DNA of 64,000 bases from Petroclostridium xylanilyticum (GTDB lineage Bacteria > Bacillota > Clostridia > SK-Y3). Of the stretch, positions 34,100 to 44,221 are shown one piece after another. The stretch covers positions 414,888-478,887 of the forward strand of contig NZ_NPML01000018.1 in the NCBI RefSeq assembly GCF_002252565.1, in the 5' to 3' direction. The number at the start of each line of letters is the position of its first letter. The first letter of the stretch is position 1. The notes beneath the pieces are model-generated. The model had not been told where the DNA came from and ran no database searches. It saw only the letters and a program-made list of their open reading frames with translations. The translations under genes were made by a program, and so were the position numbers.

Positions 34100-35098
34100 A
34101 TGGCTTATGATAAGCAAATTTATACCCAAATTATGAAAGAATATGAGATGCTGCGGGACCATCAAAGAATGGAATTAGAACGTAAAAAGGCTGAAATATA
34201 TAAAAAAATTCCCAGAATTGAAGAAATAGATCAGGAACTGTATTCTACTGGATTAAGCCTGACACGTCAGCTTCTTCATAAATCAGCTGATGCGGAAGCA
34301 GTTATTGAACAGATTCGCCAGAGAAATATTGACCTTAATATGGAAAAAGGTGAACTTTTAAGCATTAATGGCTATCCTGTTGATTATTTAACTATCAAGC
34401 ATAAATGTAAAAACTGCAAAGATACCGGTTTTGTAGATAATGTGATGTGCAAATGTTTTAAACAAAAGCTTATACAAGCCGCTTATGCCCAATCTAACCT
34501 CGCTGCTATACTGGATACGCAGAATTTTGACAATTTTGACTTTAGCTATTACTCTACAGTTATTGACAGAGAGAATAATATTTCACCAAGAGAAAATATG
34601 CAGATTATATTTCAGGAATGCATCAATTTTGTCAATAACTTTGATAAAAGTGACCAAAATCTATTATTATATGGTGGCACCGGTTTGGGTAAGACTTTTC
34701 TCTCCAGCTGCATTGCAAAGGATTTGTTGGATAGGGGTAAGACTGTCTTTTACCAGACTGCTTATAAAATTTTTAATTTACTTGAGGATTATAAATTTAA
34801 TCGTTCAGAAGCCTCAACCGATAAACAGCAAATTGATAGGCTTTTTGACGTAGATTTACTCATTATTGACGATTTAGGATCTGAATTTATTAGTACATAT
34901 ACCAGTTCTGCTTTTTTTAATATCCTCAATTCTCGTTTAATAGATAAACGGAAAACAATTATCAGTACAAATCTCAATATCGAAGAATTGATAAACTTAT
35001 ACTCTGAAAGAGTAATTTCCAGGTTATTAGGAAATTATCTCCCTTTAAAATTTTTTGGTGAAGATATAAGACAGCAGAAAATATACAAATGTGTGTAA
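34100..35098 (+). CDS. DnaC/DnaI-type helicase loader ATPase
   Basis: A 332-residue AAA+ protein. The N-terminal helical part is followed by a four-Cys element CKNCKDTGFVDNVMCKC (~105-125), which contacts the replicative helicase in DnaI-like loaders. Walker A is YGGTGLGKTFLS and Walker B LLIIDDLGSEF; sensor motifs are in KTIISTNLNIEEL and the arginine finger region YSERVISRLLGNY. It makes a two-gene operon with the DnaD protein. IstB-type transposition ATPases are related, but this context and the Cys cluster favour a chromosomal loader. Confidence 0.9.
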   Translation: MAYDKQIYTQIMKEYEMLRDHQRMELERKKAEIYKKIPRIEEIDQELYSTGLSLTRQLLHKSADAEAVIEQIRQRNIDLNMEKGELLSINGYPVDYLTIKHKCKNCKDTGFVDNVMCKCFKQKLIQAAYAQSNLAAILDTQNFDNFDFSYYSTVIDRENNISPRENMQIIFQECINFVNNFDKSDQNLLLYGGTGLGKTFLSSCIAKDLLDRGKTVFYQTAYKIFNLLEDYKFNRSEASTDKQQIDRLFDVDLLIIDDLGSEFISTYTSSAFFNILNSRLIDKRKTIISTNLNIEELINLYSERVISRLLGNYLPLKFFGEDIRQQKIYKCV

Positions 35099-35101
35099 AT
35101 A

Positions 35102-35171
35102 AGTTCACGGTTCACAGTAAAAGCTATTAAATCGTTTATTACTATGAACTGAGAGCTGTTAACTGTGAACC
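35102..35171 (+). repeat. Dispersed palindromic repeat family R1, copy 1
   Basis: It starts GTTCACGGTTCACAGTAAA and ends CTGTTAACTGTGAACC, so the ends pair. It is closely matched by 44222-44304 in the opposite orientation. A third, partial copy (TTACTGTGAACCGTGAACTTA) lies at 31993-32013. Confidence 0.8.
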
Positions 35172-35180
35172 ATATAAATA

Positions 35181-35216
35181 TTAAAGTTGGTTAATTTCAT
35201 CGATAACTACATTAAT
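35181..35216 (-). repeat. Dispersed repeat family R2, copy 1
   Basis: These 36 bases, read on the minus strand, match 40522-40557 with one C/T difference. They lie between the R1 copy and the homocysteine methyltransferase gene. Confidence 0.8.
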
Positions 35217-35250
35217 TTATTTTTAACTTTAATATTGGTTATCGATATTT

Positions 35251-37038
35251 TTACATTACTTCTTTTAATATATTAACAATCATATTTACCCTATTGAAGG
35301 GAGCGATAAAATAAAAACCGTTTACATATTTTTTTATTTTTATTGCTATGTCTACAGCTATTTTTATTCCGACCTCTTCAGCTTCTTCCCTTGCCATATC
35401 TTCTCTGAATCGGGCAATATATTCCTGGGGAATTTTTATTCCTGGTATTTCATTATTTAAAAATTGTGCATTCTTATAGCTTACCATTGGCATTATTCCG
35501 CCCAGAATTTTTACATTTTCCGGCTTGTCCATTTTGGTTAAATAGTCAATAACACTTTCCTCAAAGATTGGCTGTGTCAGAAAAAATTCTGCTCCAGCTT
35601 CGGCCTTTTTATACATCCTTGATATTTCCGCATCCTTGTTGTAGACATTCAAATTTAGTGCTCCCCCTACATGATAAGGATCCTCTGCAAACTGTTCTTT
35701 GTTCATTTCGTCTATAAGCTTCATCAATTTTATGGAATTTAAATTAAAGACGCTTTTAATTTCATTTTTTTCTGCACTTGGAATAGGGTCTCCTGTTACT
35801 ACTAAAATATTTCTAATTCCCTCTATATGCGCTGCCAGCATATCAGATTTTAATGCAATTATATTTCTGTCTCTGCAGCAAATATGAGGTATTGTATCAA
35901 TTCCTACTTCTCTTTTTATTTTTGAAGCAATTACCGCAGGATTAACTCTTGCCCTTCCCAAAGGAGAATCTGATATCGTTATAATATCTACTTTGTTATC
36001 TTTTAAAATTCTCGCTCCTTCTAAAACTTTCTCTACTCCTGTATTAAATGGTGGGTCCAGTTCTACCGCTATTGTAAATTCATTTTTTTTCAATTTTTCA
36101 ATAAAAATATTTTTTTCAGTCTTCTTTCTTTGTATTTCTCCTACTTTAACTTCTACCTTTTTATATTGCTTTCCTTCTTGCTTTTCTATCTTTTCCAGTA
36201 TTTTTCGTATATGGATTGGAGTTGTACCACAACAGCCACCTATAATTCTTACCCCAAGGTCTTTTATCTCCATCAATACATTTGCAAAATAATCTTCATT
36301 TTGAGAGTAAACTGTTCTTTCATTAATAATTTCAGGAAATCCGGCATTTGGAAGAGCAGATACTATATCATTTGCAAAATCTATTTTCTTTATATTGTTA
36401 TATAAGTGTGTAGGGCCTGTCCCACAATTAAATCCATAGACATCTACACTCTTTATTTTCTTTATCTCCTCTACAATCCTGGAAGCACTAATTCCTTTTC
36501 TTGTATACCCGTCCCCCATAATTACAAACTGAGTTATAATAAATGCATCCTTATTCTTTTCCTTTATATACTCTGTAATTTGCTCCAGATAGTCTGTACT
36601 GCTAAAAGTCTCAAAAACAAATATCTCAGCCCCTGCCTCCAAGAAAGTATCTGCTATAAACTTATATTCATCCATCATACTTTGCTTGTCTATCTCTGTG
36701 TTATTATTTATTATTTCGGGTACAGGTCCAATATCGGCCGCTATAAATATATTTCTTCCCTCCACTGCCTGCTTGGCTATTTCATATCCTTTTATTAATA
36801 CATCTTTTAGTTCTTTTCTGGAAATTTGCAGTGTTTTCGTATTGGCGGAAAAGGTATTGGTCCTTATAAGGACTGCTCCAGATTGGATGTATTCTCTATG
36901 AATGTTTAATATTACTTCAGGAGCTGTTATATTTGCCATTTCTGAAAAGGTACCTATATTTCCTGTAACCTGCGAATAATAGGTTCCCATGGCTCCATCA
37001 GTTATTAAAATATTATTTTTCAGGTATTCTCTGATCAT
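35251..37038 (-). CDS. Bifunctional homocysteine S-methyltransferase / methylenetetrahydrofolate reductase
   Basis: A 595-residue fusion similar to B. subtilis YitJ. Residues ~1-290 are the Zn-dependent homocysteine methyltransferase: ITDGAMGTYYSQ, VYGFNCGTGP and IIGGCCGTTPIHI supply the three Cys ligands. Residues ~310-595 are the FAD TIM-barrel reductase (FTIAVELDPPFN, ITISDSPLGRARV, THICCRDRN, ILVVTGDPIP, FFLTQPIF). Together they make methyl-THF and transfer methyl groups for methionine. No S-box riboswitch is recognisable in the 210 bases upstream. Confidence 0.93.
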   Translation of the reverse strand: MIREYLKNNILITDGAMGTYYSQVTGNIGTFSEMANITAPEVILNIHREYIQSGAVLIRTNTFSANTKTLQISRKELKDVLIKGYEIAKQAVEGRNIFIAADIGPVPEIINNNTEIDKQSMMDEYKFIADTFLEAGAEIFVFETFSSTDYLEQITEYIKEKNKDAFIITQFVIMGDGYTRKGISASRIVEEIKKIKSVDVYGFNCGTGPTHLYNNIKKIDFANDIVSALPNAGFPEIINERTVYSQNEDYFANVLMEIKDLGVRIIGGCCGTTPIHIRKILEKIEKQEGKQYKKVEVKVGEIQRKKTEKNIFIEKLKKNEFTIAVELDPPFNTGVEKVLEGARILKDNKVDIITISDSPLGRARVNPAVIASKIKREVGIDTIPHICCRDRNIIALKSDMLAAHIEGIRNILVVTGDPIPSAEKNEIKSVFNLNSIKLMKLIDEMNKEQFAEDPYHVGGALNLNVYNKDAEISRMYKKAEAGAEFFLTQPIFEESVIDYLTKMDKPENVKILGGIMPMVSYKNAQFLNNEIPGIKIPQEYIARFREDMAREEAEEVGIKIAVDIAIKIKKYVNGFYFIAPFNRVNMIVNILKEVM

Positions 37039-37216
37039 CTGACCTCACTCCATTTAGATTTAAAACAAAGGCGCATTTTCCGCAATTGCACATCTTTACC
37101 CACTGTTTTTTACGTAAGCTATTTCTTTACGTTAATATATAAATTACATTTAATAAGTTACAATAGGATAAGCAGCATCATGTATGTAATATACTTAGTG
37201 TTATTTATAATATAGT

Positions 37217-37249
37217 AAAAAACCTCAGGTATATTACCTGAGGTTTTTT
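37217..37249 (-). terminator. Terminator after the tRNA-Ser pair
   Basis: A perfect 15-bp stem, AAAAAACCTCAGGTA with its complement, and a three-base loop. It abuts the CCA end of tRNA-Ser(GCT). Confidence 0.85.
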
Positions 37250-37340
37250 GGCGGAGAAGGAGGGATTCGAACCCTCGCGCCGCTTTCACGACCTACACCC
37301 TTAGCAGGGGCGCCTCTTCGACCTACTTGAGTACTTCTCC
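37249..37340 (-). tRNA. tRNA-Ser(GCT)
   Basis: A 92-base tRNA with CCA. The anticodon loop CTGCTAA gives anticodon GCT (codons AGC/AGU). A long variable arm with a GTCGTGAAAGCGGC-type hairpin is present. It is followed on the same transcript by the terminator. Confidence 0.95.
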
Positions 37341-37345
37341 ATATA

Positions 37346-37432
37346 TGGCGGAGAGGGTGAGATTCGAACTCACGGCTCTTTCGAGTCACTGGTTTTCAAG
37401 ACCAGCTCCTTAAACCGCTCGGACACCTCTCC
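37346..37432 (-). tRNA. tRNA-Ser(TGA)
   Basis: An 87-base tRNA with CCA. The anticodon stem-loop CTGGTCTTGAAAACCAG gives anticodon TGA (codons UCA/UCG). It lies five bases upstream of tRNA-Ser(GCT), so the two form one tRNA operon. Confidence 0.96.
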
Positions 37433-37584
37433 GTCTGAGTGACATATTATAATATAGCAGAAATAATGTAATATGTCAACACTTTTATTGTGGTATTTTT
37501 TAGAAAATATAGTTGTAATTACTTTCTATTTGCTCAAAATTAGGTTAATTCTATAAACTAAAATTTACTTTTATCGTAATATGA

Positions 37585-37760
37585 AAATAGTGGGAAGTGG
37601 GGAGTAAAACCGAAACCACAAAAAAGTCCGGTCTAGCAGGAAGAAGGGATGCAACTTGGGGACGATTTGTCAGTCGCATGCGGTTTTCATGCAACTGAGG
37701 AACTGTCCCCATGTCGAAGCCCTGACCAATCAAGCATATTTTCATCATTTTTTGTGCGTA
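37585..37760 (+). repeat. Dispersed repeat family R3, copy 1 with internal hairpin insert
   Basis: The left arm (37585-37637, AAATAGTGGGAAGTGGGG...) and right arm (37731-37757) match 49532-49616 on the opposite strand. Between the arms, about 93 bases are extra. They hold a long imperfect hairpin of about 23 bp starting GGGGACGATTTGTCAGT and ending CTGTCCCC. No coding potential is supported in 37433-37820. Confidence 0.75.
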
Positions 37761-37820
37761 AACATCCCGACGTGGAGGCTAGTATTAAAATAGTTTTGGT
37801 AAAAAAATTAATTCATATAT

Positions 37821-39131
<1,311 letters not shown>

Positions 39132-39416
39132 CTATCTATTGGCAAGATAGGATAAATACCTTAATTTTCTAGTTTTTCTCCATCATGTAATTATTATACT
39201 ATACTTGATTAATTATTCAACCCATTTTATTTAATATTTAGAAAATTATATTTTACAAAGTAAAGCACAATTTTTGTATATCAATAAAAATCTACATATA
39301 AATTTTTAATCAAAAAATTTTGTTATATGAAATCAATTATTATATATAATTGGTATAATTATTTCACAATTGGAAATCATTTAAATATTATTAAATACCT
39401 TAAAAGGAGTGTTAAT

Positions 39417-39575
39417 ATGCTAAATTCTATTGAAATATACGGCCATATTGCAGATCTAAAAGAAAACGATTATAAAAATACCCTAGCTATTGTTTCTATC
39501 ATTGAATTATTAATAGAAAAAGGTGTAATTAGCAAAGAAGACCTTTCGAAAAAGGTCCGCGAATTAGATTTTTAA
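39417..39575 (+). CDS. Unknown 52-residue protein
   Basis: An ATG at 39417 after AAAAGGAGTG. The sequence is MLNSIEIYGHIADLKENDYK, then NTLAIVSIIELLIEKGVIS and KEDLSKKVRELDF. It resembles the tail of the 24050-24274 protein (both have a GVIS(K/E)E(D/E) turn between helices), hence a SHOCT-like small protein is possible. It overlaps the converging TPR gene by four bases. Confidence 0.6.
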   Translation: MLNSIEIYGHIADLKENDYKNTLAIVSIIELLIEKGVISKEDLSKKVRELDF

Positions 39576-40303
39576 TTATTATTTATTGAATTTAACAATC
39601 TTTCTACATCTTTTATGTATCCACTTGAAGGATATTGGCTCTTAAACTGTTCTAAAGCAAATTTTGCCTGATTTATATCTTTTATTTTTAATCTGGACAT
39701 TGCCAGATAATATAACGCATCATCCGAACAATACTCATCTTTTTTATAGCTTAATGATTTCTCAAAGCTATCTGCTGCTTCGTTGAATTTTTTTGCACTA
39801 TAGTTTTTATATCCTTCATTATAATATACGATTGCTGCTTTTTTATAGACTGTATCTGCAAAACTATCGTAGAGATATTTTGCATTTTCACTCAACATTT
39901 CTTTGTTTACTTTCTCAAGGCATGCAGCACTTTCCCTATACTTTTTCTCATCATAATACTTTTTTGCTAGCAGTAAATTCTCCATACTATTGGCATACAT
40001 TTCTTTCTGTGTATTTGCTTCATCTAACTTTTTATTCATTTCAATAATTTGCTGTTCATATTCTTTATTTTTATCTTCTTCTTCCTTAACTTTTTCTTGT
40101 AATTGTCGATTTTCCTCAGTTAGTTCACTCAAGCTTTTCTGGACTCCTTGAAATAGTCCTTGTTGCTTCGTCAACTGTTCTTTATATGATTTAACATCTT
40201 TACTCAATCTATTCTGACTTACTGCAGACATAAATATCAATACAAACGCAGCAGTAAATAGGACAGTGGAATACAACCACAAAAATCTGGTTTTATTATT
40301 CAT
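39572..40303 (-). CDS. Membrane-anchored coiled-coil/TPR protein
   Basis: About 243 residues. An N-terminal transmembrane helix (residues ~8-29, FLWLYSTVLFTAAFVLIFMSAV) is followed by a coiled coil (~35-100). TPR-like repeats come next: AKKYYDEKKYRESAACLEKV, YNEGYKNYSAKKFNEAADSFEKSL, DDALYYLAMSRLKIKDINQAKFALEQF. This fits an extracytoplasmic scaffold of the YbgF/BamD-like type. No partner genes are adjacent. Start at the ATG at 40303 gives better spacing than the one at 40312. Confidence 0.75.
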   Translation of the reverse strand: MNNKTRFLWLYSTVLFTAAFVLIFMSAVSQNRLSKDVKSYKEQLTKQQGLFQGVQKSLSELTEENRQLQEKVKEEEDKNKEYEQQIIEMNKKLDEANTQKEMYANSMENLLLAKKYYDEKKYRESAACLEKVNKEMLSENAKYLYDSFADTVYKKAAIVYYNEGYKNYSAKKFNEAADSFEKSLSYKKDEYCSDDALYYLAMSRLKIKDINQAKFALEQFKSQYPSSGYIKDVERLLNSINNN

Positions 40304-40521
40304 TTTTATCATAACCTTTCCTATTTCATTATTATCTTTTGTCTATGGACATGATAACATTTTATCACCTTTGTTAAAAGCTCGCAATAGTAATTAATTG
40401 CTATAATTTTATAACAAAGTAAGGAGAGGTGTGTCCCCTGACCTTAGCCGCAAATTTACAGGCTCTTAGCCTTGGAACTTCTTAATTCTTAAAGTATAGG
40501 TGAACTAGCACAACGCATTAT

Positions 40522-40557
40522 ATTAATGTAGTTATTGATGAAATTAACCAACTTTAA
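40522..40557 (+). repeat. Dispersed repeat family R2, copy 2
   Basis: These 36 bases match the reverse complement of 35181-35216 with one difference. The copy lies in the space between the TPR and DUF4446 genes, which also contains a short GTGTCCCCTGACC motif like those in R3. Confidence 0.8.
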
Positions 40558-40591
40558 AACTGAATATTTAACTTTAAAGTTGATTAATTAT

Positions 40592-40615
40592 AAGAGAGAT
40601 TTATTTTTCTCTCTT
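40592..40615 (-). terminator. Terminator of the DUF4446 gene
   Basis: AAGAGAGA / TCTCTCTT stem with an AT-only loop. It overlaps the stop codon of the minus-strand gene at 40614. Confidence 0.6.
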
Positions 40616-41138
40616 ACTTTGTTATAAAAGTCCTTTCACTATAATTTTTTTTTGCCAGGTCTAGTGCTTGCATTTCTTCTGCTGACAGTGTATACTTTGA
40701 TTTTCCATCAACAATAGGTTTAGCATATGTAGTTGAGCTTTCTCTTGAGTAAACACCATTGATAACAAATCCATTATCACGTGAATCCAACACAGCAATT
40801 GCAAAACTTAAGTTACTTCCCACATTGTCAAATGCATTATATCGAACTACCCCTATTTTTTGTGCGCAGAGCTCTAATTTACCTTCCATCCTTTTTAAAT
40901 GCTGTTCAATATCATTATTTTTTAACATTACCTGGTGAACACGATCATAGTAATCTAAAATTATACGCTCTAAATCCTTGTCATTTAAATCATCTGTAAG
41001 TTTCTTATACCTCCTTTTTAGCCCACCTACTCTTAAACCGTTTGCTAAAGTAATAATTAATGTTATTAAATTTATAATTACCAGTATAACAATAATATAA
41101 CTTAAATTATTTTTAATAGCACTATCTATTAAATCCAT
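40614..41138 (-). CDS. DUF4446 family membrane protein
   Basis: A 174-residue protein. One N-terminal transmembrane helix (~12-34, LSYIIVILVIINLITLIITLANG) is followed by a helical linker with KRRYKKLTDD. The conserved DUF4446 core reads [48 protein letters not shown]. The family is found beside parA-parB near the origin in many Clostridia (the yyaB-like place). Its function is unknown. A perfect parS lies 20 bases upstream of the start. Confidence 0.87.
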   Translation of the reverse strand: MDLIDSAIKNNLSYIIVILVIINLITLIITLANGLRVGGLKRRYKKLTDDLNDKDLERIILDYYDRVHQVMLKNNDIEQHLKRMEGKLELCAQKIGVVRYNAFDNVGSNLSFAIAVLDSRDNGFVINGVYSRESSTTYAKPIVDGKSKYTLSAEEMQALDLAKKNYSERTFITK

Positions 41139-41157
41139 TTTACTACTCCTTCTTTAT

Positions 41158-41173
41158 TGTTTCACGTGAAACA
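41158..41173. promoter_or_regulatory. parS centromere site, downstream copy
   Basis: A perfect 16-bp palindrome TGTTTCACGTGAAACA, identical to the B. subtilis parS consensus. It is the ParB (Spo0J) loading site. It lies between parB and the DUF4446 gene. Confidence 0.96.
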
Positions 41174-41337
41174 TTTAATTAGACAGCTATATTTGACCTA
41201 CAATTAAAATAATTATTTAGCAATGGAATTATATTACCTTATCTCTAAAATTCAATTCTAGACAAAATATGAAAGAGCATTTTTTTACACTTTTATTTTT
41301 TTTTAATATTTACCAATTATTAATTTCATAATACCAA

Positions 41338-42183
41338 CTAACACTTCAATAAATTCATTATCCTCTCAAGGTCATCATCCGAATAATATTCAATTTCAAT
41401 TTTACTTTTATTTGCTCCCGGATAAATTCTAACTTTAGTACCAAGGTTCTGAGACATTCTATTCTGTATATCAATATATACATGTGATAATTTATTATCT
41501 TTTTTATTTTTTTTAGACTTTTGTGATACAAGAGCTTTTACATATTTCTCCGTTTCTCTTACACTTAACCCTTCATTGACTACCTTATTAGCAACCTGTA
41601 TTTGAAGCTCAATATTATCAATACTTAAAATAGCCCTTGCATGGCCACTTGAAATCTTATCTTCAATTAATAATTGCTTGATTCCCTCCGGTAAATTTAA
41701 TAATCGTAGTGCATTAGCAATGGCTGATCTACTTTTTCCCACCCTTGCACTTATTTCTTCTTGCGTTAAATTAAATTCATTTATTAAATTCTGATACGCT
41801 TCAGATTCTTCAATAGGATTAAGATCTTCTCTTTGTAAATTTTCAATTAATGCAATTTCTAAAACTTCTTTTTTTTCATAATCTTTGATGATTACAGGAA
41901 TAGTTTTTAAACCAGCTAGCCTCGCAGCTCTCCAGCGTCTCTCACCGGCAATTATCTGATAAAATCCAGATTCCAACTTTTTGACTATTATAGGCTGAAT
42001 AACTCCATGCGTTTTAATAGATTCTGCTAAAGCTTCCAATTTCTCTTCATCAAAATTCTTTCTTGGTTGAGATTTATTCGGCTCAATTTCAGTTAACTTT
42101 ATTTCTTTTATTGGACTGTCTTCCTCTGTATCAACACCTGGAAGCAATGCACCCAGTCCTTTACCCAGTCCCCTCTTAACCAA
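41338..42183 (-). CDS. parB: Chromosome partitioning protein ParB (Spo0J)
   Basis: A 281-residue CTPase clamp. The basic N-terminus KRGLGKGLGALLPG is the ParA-stimulating peptide. The CTP-binding motifs are GVIQPIIVKKLESGFYQIIAGERRWRAARLAG and ENLQREDLNPIEE; the helix-turn-helix is LTQEEISARVGKSRSAIANALRLLNLP. The C-terminal domain dimerises. Start is TTG, next to the parA stop, with AAAGAGGTGATA as RBS. It spreads from the two parS sites that bracket this operon. Confidence 0.96.
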   Translation of the reverse strand: MVKRGLGKGLGALLPGVDTEEDSPIKEIKLTEIEPNKSQPRKNFDEEKLEALAESIKTHGVIQPIIVKKLESGFYQIIAGERRWRAARLAGLKTIPVIIKDYEKKEVLEIALIENLQREDLNPIEESEAYQNLINEFNLTQEEISARVGKSRSAIANALRLLNLPEGIKQLLIEDKISSGHARAILSIDNIELQIQVANKVVNEGLSVRETEKYVKALVSQKSKKNKKDNKLSHVYIDIQNRMSQNLGTKVRIYPGANKSKIEIEYYSDDDLERIMNLLKC

Positions 42184-42957
42184 TTATATCACCTCTTTAG
42201 TATACTCGATAATTTCATCTGCTAACTCAGTATAACATTCTGCTCCCCTAGATTTTGGATCATAAACAATAATTGGCTGACCAAAGCTAGGTGCTTCACT
42301 TAACCGTATATTTCTTGGAATTACTGTTTTATAAACTTTTTTAGGAAAATATTTTTTTACTTCTTCTACAACCTGAATAGAAAGGTTAGTTCTTGCATCA
42401 AACATTGTTAACAGTACACCTTCTATATCAAGATCAGGATTTAAATATTTTTTTACCTGTTTAATAGTATTCGTTAATTGGCTCAATCCCTCTAATGCAT
42501 AATATTCACATTGAATAGGTACCAAAATGGTATTTGCACAAGTTAATGCATTGATGGTAAGTAACCCTAATGAAGGTGGACAGTCTATGATAATATAATC
42601 ATATTCATTTTTTAATGAATTAACAGCATTTTTCAAACGATATTCTCTTGATATAATTGCTACCAATTCAATTTCTGCACCAGCTAACTGAATATTTGAC
42701 GGACAAATATATAAATTATCATACGCGGTTTTTATAATAACCTCATTCATATCATCATCATTAATAATAACATCATATATCGACTTTTTTAATGATTTTT
42801 TATTTATGCCTATACCGCTGGTAGTATTACCTTGAGGGTCTATATCGATAATTAAAACCTTTTGCCCTTTTGCTGCAAGGCAGGCACTAAGATTTACAGA
42901 AGTTGTAGTCTTGCCTACTCCTCCTTTTTGATTAGCAACAGCAATAATCTTAGTCAA
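42184..42957 (-). CDS. parA: Chromosome partitioning ATPase ParA (Soj)
   Basis: A 257-residue deviant Walker ATPase: KGGVGKTTTSVNLSACLA (residues ~11-28), DIDPQGNTTSG, DYIIIDCPPSLGLLT. It binds DNA non-specifically as an ATP dimer, is released by ParB, and in Firmicutes also regulates DnaA. Start is TTG after AAAGGCGGTGAT. There is no N-terminal HTH, as normal for chromosomal Soj. A parS lies about 100 bases upstream. Confidence 0.97.
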   Translation of the reverse strand: MTKIIAVANQKGGVGKTTTSVNLSACLAAKGQKVLIIDIDPQGNTTSGIGINKKSLKKSIYDVIINDDDMNEVIIKTAYDNLYICPSNIQLAGAEIELVAIISREYRLKNAVNSLKNEYDYIIIDCPPSLGLLTINALTCANTILVPIQCEYYALEGLSQLTNTIKQVKKYLNPDLDIEGVLLTMFDARTNLSIQVVEEVKKYFPKKVYKTVIPRNIRLSEAPSFGQPIIVYDPKSRGAECYTELADEIIEYTKEVI

Positions 42958-43053
42958 AATATCACCGCCTTTCTGTAGGTATTACATAAAAAATTAACTA
43001 TACAACTACTATCCTATTATAGCATATATTCTCAGTGAATTGAAACAATAAAA

Positions 43054-43069
43054 TGTTTCACGTGAAACA
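43054..43069. promoter_or_regulatory. parS centromere site, upstream copy
   Basis: A second perfect TGTTTCACGTGAAACA, 97 bases upstream of parA. With the copy at 41158 it brackets the parA-parB operon. Confidence 0.96.
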
Positions 43070-43082
43070 TTTTTAATAAAAT

Positions 43083-43103
43083 CGGACTTTTTCAGCGGTT
43101 TCG
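43083..43103 (-). repeat. Partial R3-family repeat
   Basis: CGGACTTTTTCAGCGGTTTCG resembles the core CGGACTTTTTCTGTGGTTTCG at 49569-49589 with two differences. Flanking sequence differs, so this is a decayed or partial copy. Confidence 0.5.
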
Positions 43104-43209
43104 AACCGTCCTCATGTCACGTTCCTGAACGATTCTGTAAAATCTTTTTTGCAACATATATAGATAAAAGATTTTATTTTACATAAAATCCAAAGAATAA
43201 GCATACTTA

Positions 43210-43236
43210 TATATTGGATATATTGGATATATTGGA
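43210..43236. repeat. Three tandem copies of a 9-bp unit
   Basis: TATATTGGA is repeated three times exactly, with no gaps. Confidence 0.9.
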
Positions 43237-43463
43237 ACACTAGTGTAATAATTCTTAATGAAAAAATAAATATTCCCTAAATATTTTTGAGCAATATTAT
43301 AGAAAATCTTAATATAATTGGAAAAATCCTTTACTGGTAATTTTATTTTTCATTAATAATATAATTATTGTCAACTAGAAGTAATATTTTTTATAAAAAT
43401 TGAAATAGAATAAATGCCTACCTGTCGAATATAATATAATAGCATAATGTGAGGTGAATAGGA

Positions 43464-43799
43464 ATGAAACTTAGTAACCTGATTCGTTCTAAGATAATAT
43501 GCCTAAGTATAATCTGGTGTTTTTTTTCATGGGCAATCTTTTTAAATTATTATAGTGAATCGGATTCTTTTAGCATAATTACAGCAGCACCTACATATTC
43601 ATTAAATATTACTTATAAATTATACAATCCAAGTATTAAAACTTTTTCAAATATTCATAACGATAGTACCGATCTCGAAGCATTTGCTTTTTCATTAAGT
43701 ATGATACTTTGTATAACGTGCGGATTAATAATTGCCAAGATTATATACCAGGTTATCAGATTATTCTTAAACAATAACAAATTAGCTAAAAAGATTTAA
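43464..43799 (+). CDS. Unknown two-helix membrane protein
   Basis: A 111-residue protein with GAGGTGAATAGG as RBS. Helices are at ~12-30 (IICLSIIWCFFSWAIFLNYY) and ~75-100 (FAFSLSMILCITCGLIIAKIIYQVI), with an extracytoplasmic loop between. It lies opposite to the parA operon. No family is recognised; the two helices and charged ends are all that can be said. Confidence 0.55.
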   Translation: MKLSNLIRSKIICLSIIWCFFSWAIFLNYYSESDSFSIITAAPTYSLNITYKLYNPSIKTFSNIHNDSTDLEAFAFSLSMILCITCGLIIAKIIYQVIRLFLNNNKLAKKI

Positions 43800-43927
43800 A
43801 CAAGTAAGAATTATTATATCGTGCAGTCAAATAAATGAAATGAAGTTACTAATACAAAGTTCTGCTGTACTTAAACTATTTTATTAATATCATATTTCTA
43901 AAGCAACTAAATCAGGGGGAACAAAAC

Positions 43928-44197
43928 ATGTGGAAAATAATATTTACTACATTTTGGGTAGTATTTTTAGCTGAGTTAGGAGATAAGACACAATTGTCAA
44001 CAATGCTGTTAGCATCAAAATCAAAATCCAGTCTGCCTGTCTTTATGGGAGCAGCTTCTGCATTAGTACTATCATCTCTTATAGGTGTAATATGCGGAGA
44101 TATACTTCATAAATATATACCAGCCCAATATATTCAGATAGGTGCAGGTATTTCATTTATCTTGATTGGTATATTGCTGTTAATAGGAAAATGCTAA
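43928..44197 (+). CDS. GDT1/UPF0016 half-size transporter
   Basis: An 89-residue protein with three predicted helices. The family signature E-x-G-D-K-T is present: VVFLAELGDKTQLSTMLLASK (residues ~11-31). UPF0016/TMEM165 proteins export Mn2+ or Ca2+. Full-length members have two such motifs in an inverted duplication, about 200 residues. This one has a single copy, so it must work as a homo- or heterodimer or be a remnant; no partner half is visible nearby. RBS AGGGGGAAC. Confidence 0.8.
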   Translation: MWKIIFTTFWVVFLAELGDKTQLSTMLLASKSKSSLPVFMGAASALVLSSLIGVICGDILHKYIPAQYIQIGAGISFILIGILLLIGKC

Positions 44198-44221
44198 TTG
44201 AAGATAAAGATTAATATATAG

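Larger units (their letters stand above)
42958..43463. other. Intergenic region upstream of parA
   Basis: The 500 bases contain parS (43054), a partial R3 repeat (43083) and a tandem 9-bp repeat (43210). A TATAAT-containing AT-rich stretch near 43430 probably holds the promoter of the plus-strand membrane protein. No gene is seen. Confidence 0.6.

Noticed and set aside
34100..35098. IstB-type transposition helper instead of helicase loader
   Set aside because: No IstA transposase is adjacent, the gene pairs with a DnaD protein, and it carries the four-Cys element of DnaI-like loaders.
37039..37216. Possible S-box (SAM) riboswitch before the homocysteine methyltransferase/MTHFR gene
   Set aside because: No S-box core motifs or terminator/antiterminator pair could be found in the 180 bases upstream.
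37551..37748. Minus-strand 65-codon frame downstream of serS
   Set aside because: It lies entirely within the R3 repeat and its hairpin; no RBS or protein-like composition.
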